Shown here: positions 27,321 to 34,276 of the stretch, piece by piece
How the letters are laid out: each line of letters begins with the position of its first letter
How positions within the stretch are numbered: position 1 is the first letter of the stretch
Assembly: GCA_013298865.1 (NCBI GenBank)
Contig: JAAFJL010000023.1
Span: 1-44,006, forward strand
DNA length: 44,006 nt
Direction: 5' to 3'
Source: Cytophagales bacterium
GTDB lineage: Bacteria; Bacteroidota; Bacteroidia; Cytophagales; Spirosomataceae
Translations under genes and position numbers: made by a program
The notes under the pieces: generated by a model
Seen by the model: only the letters and a program-made list of their open reading frames with translations
The model's database searches: none
Told to the model about the DNA's origin: nothing

Positions 27321-27339
27321 GAACAATTCGCCCACAAAT

Positions 27340-28302
27340 ATGACCAGATTAAGATTTCTTGTATTGCTTTTTTTAACAGTTTCAGTAAAGAGTTTCTCGC
27401 AGAAACCCATCATGCTCGACGACATTCACTATTATGTCAGCGATAGTTCTGTAAGGCTTACTGCAAATAATTATTTTAAAAAGTTTTTCGGTGCAAAAGC
27501 CATGGCAGAACAACCCATGAATCCATTGTCTTTCATAGATTTTTTATTGCTAAGACCCGAACAATCAACGATTAATATTTCTTCTCCAGGTCCATTTCCA
27601 GGTATAAAAGTTGGCGACCCCAAGCGTTGGTTACGTGACAAAGTTGAGCCTTCTCCTAAAAATCCCCCGATGTATGGTGTTCACTGGTTGGCAATAAGTA
27701 CCCGTAATTTGAAGAAAACTGTCAAAAAAATGTTGAAAAGCGGCTATGATTTTGCAGCAGAAAACTTCACTTTACCATTGGAACCTGACGCTAATGCTGT
27801 GGCAATGTTCGGCTTTGACTATAATATCGTTGTCATTGTTGAAAGACCAGAAAAAGCTGTCACACCAAACGGAATCGACCATTTACAGATTCTGGTGAAA
27901 AATTTAGAAGAAAATCTTACATTTTACCAGAACGTTTTAGGTGCTGAAGTGTTGGATAAAAAATCTCGCTCAGTTTTGTTGAAAATTGGAAAACATAAAT
28001 TTGTATTGTCTGAACCAGAGGCATTAGGCTTAGACCGTGAACAAGTAATCAATAGAGACCCCAAAAAATTCGTTGCCAATATAGATCATCTTGGTTTTTT
28101 GTATGAAGATGTTGAACCTGCATTCTATGCTGCACAAGCCAATAATTGTAAAGTTGTGATGGAACCCCGTCAGATGATGTATTATGATAAACCAACTCCT
28201 TATAATTTTTGTATTTTGATGAGTCCTGACGGCTTACAGATTGAATTAGAAGAAGAATCTGGGCGAGTAAGTGGCAGAAAAACTTATAAAGCAATCAAAT
28301 AA
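27340..28302 (+). CDS. secreted VOC-superfamily protein
   Basis: 320 residues from the ATG at 27340; the frame extends to a TTG at 27319 inside the preceding terminator, but the ATG starts a good signal peptide (MTRLRFLVLLFLTVSVKSFS). Two VOC modules follow: one with DDIHYYVSD and GVHWLAISTRNLKKTVKKML, the second with NGIDHLQILVKNLEENLTFY and VANIDHLGFLYEDV; DGLQIELEEESG at the end holds a likely metal-binding Glu. An exported VOC protein suggests an extracytoplasmic lyase, dioxygenase or binding role for what the receptor imports. It lies between the receptor gene and the second MFS gene. Only the family is certain. Confidence 0.85.
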   Translation: MTRLRFLVLLFLTVSVKSFSQKPIMLDDIHYYVSDSSVRLTANNYFKKFFGAKAMAEQPMNPLSFIDFLLLRPEQSTINISSPGPFPGIKVGDPKRWLRDKVEPSPKNPPMYGVHWLAISTRNLKKTVKKMLKSGYDFAAENFTLPLEPDANAVAMFGFDYNIVVIVERPEKAVTPNGIDHLQILVKNLEENLTFYQNVLGAEVLDKKSRSVLLKIGKHKFVLSEPEALGLDREQVINRDPKKFVANIDHLGFLYEDVEPAFYAAQANNCKVVMEPRQMMYYDKPTPYNFCILMSPDGLQIELEEESGRVSGRKTYKAIK

Positions 28303-28305
28303 ATT

Positions 28306-28467
28306 AGGAACGAGAATTAAATAACGTATTGAATTTATCATTTGTTATTTTTGTGAAATTTGAGTCGATAAAACCGCAGTTATGCAGAGCATAATGAGGA
28401 TTTTATTGACGAAAAAGTTCAGAAAAAGAGCAATGAGAAATCAGTATGTTATTTAATTCTCGTTCCT
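28306..28467. repeat. 162-bp imperfect palindrome, copy D
   Basis: A perfect 20-bp terminal inverted repeat (AGGAACGAGAATTAAATAAC at 28306-28325, complement at 28448-28467). The arms continue with imperfect pairing (for example ATAAAACC with GATTTTAT) to the central hairpin TTATGC-AGA-GCATAA (28380-28394). The left end starts 3 bases after the TAA stop of the secreted VOC gene, the right end is 22 bases before the ATG of the MFS gene, so it is probably transcribed. No coding potential is seen. Confidence 0.9.
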
Positions 28468-28489
28468 TAACTACTAAAATTAACCCAAA

Positions 28490-29689
28490 ATGAATAGATG
28501 GCTCACAGTTTTCTTACTTTTTCTAATTTATACATCCAGCACAATTAGCACAAATTGTCTCCCAACATTTTTTGTAGATATTAAAGCTGATTTCGGTTGG
28601 ACGTCTGGGGAAGTCAGTAAACCAGGCTCATACTATTTTATTTTTATTGCCATTTTTGCTCCAATCGTTGGACTATTGATGAATAAATTCAAGCCTAAAA
28701 CTTTAATGGTTTTTGGAATTTTACTCGCATTTTTTTCTGAATTAGCACTAACTTCATTTACAAACTACAATCAATTTTTTGGAATTTATGTAGCATTATC
28801 AATAGCCATAACGTTTTCTGGATTAATTCCAAGCATGGTAATTATCAGTAATTGGTTCAAAGAAGATAAAGGAATTGCCGTAGGAATATTTTTATTGGGT
28901 TCAAGTTTTGGTGGAATAATTTACCCCCAATTTGCTAAAATCTTGATTCCAGTTTACGGTTGGAGAATCGCTTTAATTGGAGTAGCAATACTTGGATTAG
29001 CCTTATCAATTATTCCATTATTTTTTGTTAAAAACTCTCCAGACGGGCAATTTTTAGCACCTGAAAAGCAAAAAACTGGATTTGATTTTAAAGCACTAAT
29101 GGAAGTTTTAAAAACTCCCGTTTTCTATTTTATGTTGGCAATCACGGCTGCTTTTTGGTTTTGTGGTTTTGGTATTCTGAGTCATCAAAGATTATATTTT
29201 TCAGAACATAATTTTAACCTCAGCGATGCCACTAACCTTTCGAGTCTTTTTTTCGTTTTTAGTATTATTGGAAAACTATTCTTTGGCTATATTTCTGATA
29301 GGCTCAACAAAGTTAACATACTGATTTTCTGTACATTACTTTTAATTATTGGAATTTATGCCCTACAAAATATTGATAAATCTGTCAACTATGGTTATCT
29401 ATACGCTGTTGCTTATGGATTTGGATATAGTGGTGCTTTTGCCATGATTCAGCTAACAGTTGCAGATTATTATAAAGGAGATTCCTTTTCTACAATCTTG
29501 GGATTTGTCAATTCATTTGATTCTTTAGGAGGTTTCTTTGGAGTAATGTTGTTGGGAGTTTTGCATGATGCCGACAAAAACTACAATTCTGGGATTCAAT
29601 TATTACTCAATGTTGGCGTAATTGCTTTGGTGTTCACGATTGCTTTGAAAATTGTAGAGAAAAAAACTATTTCAAAAAAAGTCATTTAA
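28490..29689 (+). CDS. MFS transporter, OFA-like, second of the locus
   Basis: A 399-residue, 12-helix carrier of the same general kind as the one at 23157: helix 1 with ISTNCLPTFFVDIKADFGWT, the loop LMNKFKPKTLMVFG, helix 5 with GIFLLGSSFGGIIYPQFAKI, and the PLFFVKNSPDGQF linker. Two such carriers flank the receptor, one on each strand. Palindrome copy D ends just upstream of its ATG. It is followed after 19 bases by the thioredoxin-like gene, so the two are likely co-transcribed. The substrate is unknown. Confidence 0.85.
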   Translation: MNRWLTVFLLFLIYTSSTISTNCLPTFFVDIKADFGWTSGEVSKPGSYYFIFIAIFAPIVGLLMNKFKPKTLMVFGILLAFFSELALTSFTNYNQFFGIYVALSIAITFSGLIPSMVIISNWFKEDKGIAVGIFLLGSSFGGIIYPQFAKILIPVYGWRIALIGVAILGLALSIIPLFFVKNSPDGQFLAPEKQKTGFDFKALMEVLKTPVFYFMLAITAAFWFCGFGILSHQRLYFSEHNFNLSDATNLSSLFFVFSIIGKLFFGYISDRLNKVNILIFCTLLLIIGIYALQNIDKSVNYGYLYAVAYGFGYSGAFAMIQLTVADYYKGDSFSTILGFVNSFDSLGGFFGVMLLGVLHDADKNYNSGIQLLLNVGVIALVFTIALKIVEKKTISKKVI

Positions 29690-29708
29690 AAATACATTAT
29701 TACATTTT

Positions 29709-30734
29709 ATGAAGAAATTTTCATTAATAATTTCACTAATTCTTCTTTCATTAACCTCTTATTCTCAAGGAGTTACATTTATCACAGGAGGAAACTTGCG
29801 TACAATTTTTGAATTAGCAAAGGCTCAAAATAAAGCTGTTTTTCTGGAAGCATACGCTCCTACTTGCCATGTTTGTGCAGCTTTTAAACCTACTTTCGAG
29901 AAAAAAGAAGTTGGTGATTATTACAATAAAACCTTCATTAGCTATCAATTGGATTTGACTTCGCCAGAGGCTGCTGCTTTTTTGAACAAACAAAAAATTT
30001 GGATTCCATCAACCCCAACGCTTTTGTATTTTGATAAAGATGTGAAATTGCTACACTTTGCCATTATGGGAGAAAACACAAATTCGTCTCAGGTTGTGAT
30101 TCAGGCAGGACAAAAAGCATTTGACACAAAAAACAGGGTAATTGCCTACAAAGCAAGCTATTTAGCAGGAAACAGGGACCCCAATTTTTTGTATGAATTC
30201 GCTTTCTTTTCAAGAATTCTGAAAGACACAACTGCAAATATTGATGCTGCTCGTGCTTATGCAAAAGCAACTCCTACCAAAAATTATTCAAACAACACAA
30301 ATTTTTTGATTTTGCAAAAGGTAATAATTGATGATGAAAATCCGATTGCTCAATATTTGTTCTCACATTTGGCAGAATTCAATGGAAAATATGACAAAAC
30401 TTTAGTGAAACAAACTGCCGAAAATATCATCATGTATTCGTTGATTAGTCCAAAAGGAGATAAATATTCTATCAAAAAAATCAACGAGGTAAGAGCAAAC
30501 TTGACAAAATTAGGGGTTGATAAAAAATCAATTGATGCACGTGTTTTCAGACAAGAAGCCACGGCGTTTTTCAGAGAAAATCAGCCAGAAAAAGGCATAA
30601 AAGTTTTGGAGGCATTAATCGATAAGAAAACACCAAAAGAAAGTTATAAATTTTTAAGTGATTTTGTAACGACACGAACAAAAGATAAGAATGCCTTGGC
30701 AAAAGCAGCTCTTTGGGGAAAATTAGGAAAGTAA
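29709..30734 (+). CDS. secreted thioredoxin-like protein
   Basis: A 341-residue exported protein. The signal is MKKFSLIISLILLSLTSYSQ. A thioredoxin fold follows (NKAVFLEAYAPTCHVCAAF) with the redox pair Cys53-His-Val-Cys56 and the cis-proline region WIPSTPTLLYFDKD. After about residue 140 the chain is helical and rich in charged residues, without a known motif. Family members act as periplasmic disulfide reductases or oxidases. It is the last gene of the plus-strand run that starts with the receptor. Whether it serves the C-S lyase pathway is inference. Confidence 0.85.
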   Translation: MKKFSLIISLILLSLTSYSQGVTFITGGNLRTIFELAKAQNKAVFLEAYAPTCHVCAAFKPTFEKKEVGDYYNKTFISYQLDLTSPEAAAFLNKQKIWIPSTPTLLYFDKDVKLLHFAIMGENTNSSQVVIQAGQKAFDTKNRVIAYKASYLAGNRDPNFLYEFAFFSRILKDTTANIDAARAYAKATPTKNYSNNTNFLILQKVIIDDENPIAQYLFSHLAEFNGKYDKTLVKQTAENIIMYSLISPKGDKYSIKKINEVRANLTKLGVDKKSIDARVFRQEATAFFRENQPEKGIKVLEALIDKKTPKESYKFLSDFVTTRTKDKNALAKAALWGKLGK

Positions 30735-30735
30735 T

Positions 30736-31077
30736 TTATTGATTGTTTTCTAATATAACTATCTCATTTACAGAAGGATAAACAATCAGCTTTGAAAAAT
30801 CGGTTTTCCAAAAATCCAAATCTAAAAGCTGATTGTTTTTATCTTTTGTGAGTGTAATAACAACTGGTATTTCATCGGTATCGATATATTCTACCTGTAT
30901 CAAATCACCATCGTAGTCATCGGGGTTATTCCCTAAACTAATGCTTCCCATTTTCCCACCTTCATATTCAAAAACATCCTCATTGATAGGATAATCAGCT
31001 AAGTTTAAATTGAGTTTTGTTAAAAGGAAAATGATTAATTCTCGTTCATTTTCTCTAATTTTTCGGGTATTGTTCAT
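30736..31077 (-). CDS. hypothetical protein, possibly DUF6984-like
   Basis: A 113-residue acidic cytoplasmic protein. It opens MNNTRKIRENERELIIFLLT and carries the central EGGKMGSISLGNN and the C-terminal LDLDFWKTDFSKLIVYP. This reminds me of small Bacteroidota proteins of the DUF6984 type, but the match is from memory and weak. It is convergent with the thioredoxin-like gene; their stops are almost in contact (1-base gap). No function is proposed. Confidence 0.6.
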   Translation of the reverse strand: MNNTRKIRENERELIIFLLTKLNLNLADYPINEDVFEYEGGKMGSISLGNNPDDYDGDLIQVEYIDTDEIPVVITLTKDKNNQLLDLDFWKTDFSKLIVYPSVNEIVILENNQ

Positions 31078-31175
31078 TCAAAAGTAAAATTTCTGTTGTC
31101 TGTGAGTTTTTGCTTTTTTGTAAATATATAATGCTGTTATCGTTGAAAGTGAAAAAGTGTTCTATTCGTAGTTAT

Positions 31176-31405
31176 TTTGGGGTTATCATCTTTCATTAAT
31201 TGGTTCAAGACGATTCTCCCCAACAAAAAACCAAGCAATGAACGCTTGTGGGGTGTTTTTCCAAATACATCTCTTCGCACAAAATGCAATGTTTTATCAT
31301 TTGGTAAACATTCATTTTACCCCAGTGTCTGGTACTATTTTCATTGAGCAACTCCACTCTTTTGATGAGTTCTGCTCTTGTTTCTTTGTCGAAAATTGTT
31401 TTCAA
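31176..31405 (-). pseudogene. decayed DUF1569 (DinB-like) gene
   Basis: The frame opens MKTIFDKETRAELIKRVELL, then WGKMNVYQMIKHCILCEEMY, the standard start of DUF1569 proteins (about 150 residues). After CEEMY the expected LGKT block is lost: one G seems deleted near 31274, and the shifted frame reads GKTPHKRSLLGFLLGRIVLN and QLMKDDNPK, in line with the family, before homology stops at about 31176. The start codon is TTG instead of ATG. So three lesions are present: start, frameshift and 3' truncation. It overlaps the end of the GrpB gene by 4 bases. Confidence 0.75.
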
Positions 31406-31950
31406 GGTTCACTCAATTTTATACATTCAATCTTTTCTAATTCAATGATATAATTGATAAAAGAATTTGCTTTCATCTGTTTAAGTTCGGCGTATAATTT
31501 TCTATCCTGATTCGCTTCTTTGGCAATTTGGTATTTCAAATTTTCATAAAATTTCCGTGCGATTTCATTTCTTCTCAAATAATCTCTTGAAAAAATATGA
31601 CGACGTAATTCTTCACTATCATTTTTAGAGATGTACAGATGATGGGCTATTTTATCCAAAACCTCATCATCTTGTATTGCATTTCTCTTAAAAACTTCTC
31701 GCCCTTCTATGCCTTGATTACCGTTGTGATAATAACCACACGATTCAAGATTATCTTTAATGTACTCAAAATCAGCAACTTGATAGTAAATAACGTCAAT
31801 GTCGATTATTGGTTTTGCAGCAAGATTTGGCACTGAAGTACTCCCTACGTGTTCAATATTTACCTCAATCCCAATTAATGCTTTTGATAGTTTTTCCTTT
31901 ATCTTTTCAAAATGATTCACCCATTCGGGATTGTATTTTACGATTACCAT
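31402..31950 (-). CDS. GrpB family protein
   Basis: 182 residues from the ATG at 31950; the longer frame up to 32049 would read through the preceding gene and lacks family similarity. The opening is MVIVKYNPEWVNHFEKIKEK, then IEHVGSTSVPNLAAKPIIDI (around residue 40), the hallmark of GrpB/UPF0157 proteins, which have a nucleotidyltransferase-like fold. HHLYISKNDSEELRRHIFSR is the second conserved block. Its function is not established; GrpB-type domains are found fused to dephospho-CoA kinase. Its ATG lies 44 bases inside the DoxX-like gene, so translation may be coupled. Confidence 0.92.
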   Translation of the reverse strand: MVIVKYNPEWVNHFEKIKEKLSKALIGIEVNIEHVGSTSVPNLAAKPIIDIDVIYYQVADFEYIKDNLESCGYYHNGNQGIEGREVFKRNAIQDDEVLDKIAHHLYISKNDSEELRRHIFSRDYLRRNEIARKFYENLKYQIAKEANQDRKLYAELKQMKANSFINYIIELEKIECIKLSEP

Positions 31951-32332
31951 GTATTTTTTTAGATAAGGCATTCGGATAAATAATCGTGAGTAATGCCATG
32001 ATGAGTAAAACATTAAATTCAACACCATTTCTTCCACCACCCACAACAAACCAGCCTTCTTTTATATGAATCATAAAAATACCCGCAATCAGAATAAATA
32101 TGGTGATAAAAGTGGCCGCTTTCAAATATTTATCTGTAAAAAGTGAAATCGCCAGAGCAACATGAGATAGTTTTATCGCCCAAGCCAAAGGCAAACCTAA
32201 AGGTGCAAAACCAACTTGATTCAGGTATAAATTACCAAAATTATTAATCCCATTATTGAATATTCCTACCAAACTGTGGACTAAGAATATGACAATGAGG
32301 GCAATACGAAGAAAAGATAGATTTTTTGTCAT
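31907..32332 (-). CDS. DoxX-like small membrane protein
   Basis: A 141-residue inner-membrane protein with four hydrophobic helices (LRIALIVIFLVHSLVGIFNN, LAWAIKLSHVALAISLF, ATFITIFILIAGIFMI, FNVLLIMALLTIIYP). The order of helices and the loop GIFNNGINNFGNLYLN fit DoxX-type proteins, which are linked to thiol or quinone redox functions in some species. The last 20 residues (KIHGNRKIQSRMGESF) are hydrophilic and overlap the start of grpB in another frame; they may be an extension caused by loss of an earlier stop. The family call is moderate. Confidence 0.75.
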   Translation of the reverse strand: MTKNLSFLRIALIVIFLVHSLVGIFNNGINNFGNLYLNQVGFAPLGLPLAWAIKLSHVALAISLFTDKYLKAATFITIFILIAGIFMIHIKEGWFVVGGGRNGVEFNVLLIMALLTIIYPNALSKKIHGNRKIQSRMGESF

Positions 32333-32351
32333 GAGATTGGGTGGTGGTTTC

Positions 32352-32981
32352 TTAAATTATTATTTTCAAAGCCTCAATATTATCATCAGTCAAATTTTGG
32401 ACATTCTGAGTTATCTTTTCAATCTCCCAATTCCACCATTTGATTTCTAATAAATCTTTGATTTTTTCCTCAGAAAAACGCTTTTTGATTAATTTGGCAG
32501 GATTTCCGCCTACAATGCTGTAAGGCTCTACGTCTTTTGTAACGACTGAGTTTGTACCAATTATTGCTCCATCGCCAATGGTTACGCCCGCCATGATGGT
32601 GGCGTTGTAGCCTATCCAAACATCGTTACCAACTACAATATTTCCTTTGCTTGGGTAGGTTTTTCCTTGCATGGCATTCTCCCAACCATTCCCGAAAATA
32701 GCAAATGGATAAGTTGTAACGGCATCTGTCAAATGATTTGCTCCGTTCATAATGAAAGTTACATCGGAGGCAATCATGCAGAATTTACCAATGATTAATT
32801 TATCTCCTGTGAAATCAAAATGATACTTTACATTCTTTTCAAAATTCATAACATCCTCAAAATCATCATAGTAAGTATAATCTCCAACGATGATGTTAGG
32901 ATTTTTGATAATATTTTTCAAGAAACAAAGTCTATTGTAATGGACTAATGGAAATGGCGTATTTTTATTTGGTCCTGTCAT
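32352..32981 (-). CDS. Vat/CatB-like xenobiotic acetyltransferase
   Basis: A 209-residue left-handed beta-helix (hexapeptide) acetyltransferase. It follows streptogramin A acetyltransferases of the Vat group closely: GPNKNTPFP at the start, VGDYTYYDD, GKFCMIASDVTFIMNGANH with the catalytic-type His in NGANH, PFAIFGNGWENAM, VVGNDVWIGYNATIMAGVTI, and the C-terminal KWWNWEIEKI. Chloramphenicol (CatB) and virginiamycin (Vat) acetyltransferases share this fold, and chromosomal relatives are common in environmental bacteria. That it confers resistance is not shown by the sequence. It stands at the head of the minus-strand group DoxX-GrpB-DUF1569 with 19 bases to the next gene. Confidence 0.9.
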   Translation of the reverse strand: MTGPNKNTPFPLVHYNRLCFLKNIIKNPNIIVGDYTYYDDFEDVMNFEKNVKYHFDFTGDKLIIGKFCMIASDVTFIMNGANHLTDAVTTYPFAIFGNGWENAMQGKTYPSKGNIVVGNDVWIGYNATIMAGVTIGDGAIIGTNSVVTKDVEPYSIVGGNPAKLIKKRFSEEKIKDLLEIKWWNWEIEKITQNVQNLTDDNIEALKIII

Positions 32982-33030
32982 TTTTGAATGGTTTGGTATT
33001 TTTTACAAATATAATCTGAAAATATCAATC

Positions 33031-34194
33031 CTAAAACCAACCCGAATTCTTCATAATTTCGGCAATTAAAATGCCCCAGTATGTTCCTGTGGCATTCCCT
33101 AATGCTCCAACTAAAATCCCAGGAAGTGTTAAGTCATTTCTATTTAAACTCCTCGAAAGTGCCATAGCCGAGGCTGAACCTCCTACGTTGGCTTGTGATG
33201 CAATCGAAATTATGTCCCAATCTTGTTTTAGTAATGCCCCGATTCCGAAAACTATGAGTCCATGAATAGTAACAAGAATCGTTACGAAAACCATTAAGAT
33301 CAGAGCTAATTTTCCATCTTTTATCAGTGCAGGGACATCACAATATGCTCCAATTACCGCTAAAAACAAGTAAACGCTCAATAATCCTAACAATTTATGT
33401 CCTTTCAAGCGATTTACTGTTGGAATTTGTGCTAATATCAAAGCGATTGTTGTTAACCAAAGTATTGGAGGAATTTGTGGAATTTGACTATTTAACCAAG
33501 CGGAAATTCTGATTCCTGCAAAACTCATGAGCAATAGAAATGCTAAGTCGAAAGGTCTAACATTTTCTGAATCTGAAATATATTGTTTAGTTTCAACCTC
33601 AGTCTCAGAAGATATTTCAGAAAGTTGTTTTCTTGGAAATTTTTTATTCAAAATCTGGGGCAAAGCAATGGTGGCAATCACCCAAAGTGCAGTTATGATA
33701 TTGTCTGCAACGGTAGCAGCAGAAAAAAGTCCCCCTTGTTGAGAAACACTATAATGCAAAGCAACAGCATTGAAATTGATGCTCCCACCAATGTATGTTC
33801 CCGTGTACATTCCGCCGAGTGCATGATAATATTCCCCAATTTGCATTTTCCCATTTACTGCCCACATGGCAATTAATGAACCAGTCATGGTTGCAAATGA
33901 ACCAATCAGAAACATCATCAACATGGGTTTCCCTGCCTTTTTTAAGCTATTTAAGTTGATATTTAGGAGCATCAAGAAAATTGAAATTGGAGCAATGTAG
34001 GCAAAAATAGCGTCGTAGAGGGGTGTCGCTGGAGAAGAAGCAGGAATTATTCCGAAGTTTGCAACAATGGCAGTTACGATTATTACTAAAAGCCCTGTAC
34101 CCAAGTGTTTGAAGAATGGCTTGGTATTGAGCCATTCAGACGCTACAATATTAAGGCATAAAACTGCTAAAATTGAAATCGGGTTAGTGAGCAT
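33031..34194 (-). CDS. DUF819 family membrane protein
   Basis: A 387-residue polytopic inner-membrane protein with about ten helices. DUF819 (YjcL-like) features are PISIFLMLLNINLNSLKKAG, then GGMYTGTYIGGSINFNAVAL, and SIASQANVGGSASAMALSRS near the C-terminus. The symmetric glycine-rich repeats suggest a transporter of an organic anion or amino acid, but no substrate is known. A strong hairpin (34210-34264) separates it from the upstream molybdenum hydroxylase gene on the same strand. Confidence 0.9.
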   Translation of the reverse strand: MLTNPISILAVLCLNIVASEWLNTKPFFKHLGTGLLVIIVTAIVANFGIIPASSPATPLYDAIFAYIAPISIFLMLLNINLNSLKKAGKPMLMMFLIGSFATMTGSLIAMWAVNGKMQIGEYYHALGGMYTGTYIGGSINFNAVALHYSVSQQGGLFSAATVADNIITALWVIATIALPQILNKKFPRKQLSEISSETEVETKQYISDSENVRPFDLAFLLLMSFAGIRISAWLNSQIPQIPPILWLTTIALILAQIPTVNRLKGHKLLGLLSVYLFLAVIGAYCDVPALIKDGKLALILMVFVTILVTIHGLIVFGIGALLKQDWDIISIASQANVGGSASAMALSRSLNRNDLTLPGILVGALGNATGTYWGILIAEIMKNSGWF

Positions 34195-34209
34195 AGTTCT
34201 ATGTTGTAA

Positions 34210-34264
34210 AACCGCAAGAACGGAAAGACGCTATTCATACTTGCGTCTTTCCGTCCTTGCGGTT
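34210..34264 (-). terminator. strong hairpin between two minus-strand genes
   Basis: Arms of 22 bases (34210-34231 with 34243-34264) with a single mismatch and an 11-nt loop. On the minus strand four T residues follow. It lies 12 bases after the stop of the molybdenum hydroxylase gene and probably ends its message. Confidence 0.75.
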
Positions 34265-34276
34265 ATGTAATCTTAG

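Noticed and set aside
27319-27339. TTG at 27319 as the start of the secreted VOC gene
   Set aside because: It lies in the T run of the terminator and adds seven residues before a clean signal peptide; the ATG at 27340 is better.
28303-28489. Integron attC sites as the identity of the palindromes that follow stop codons
   Set aside because: attC sites also follow stop codons and are imperfect palindromes, but the ends here lack the GTTRRRY and RYYYAAC boxes, and here the centre is conserved, opposite to attC.
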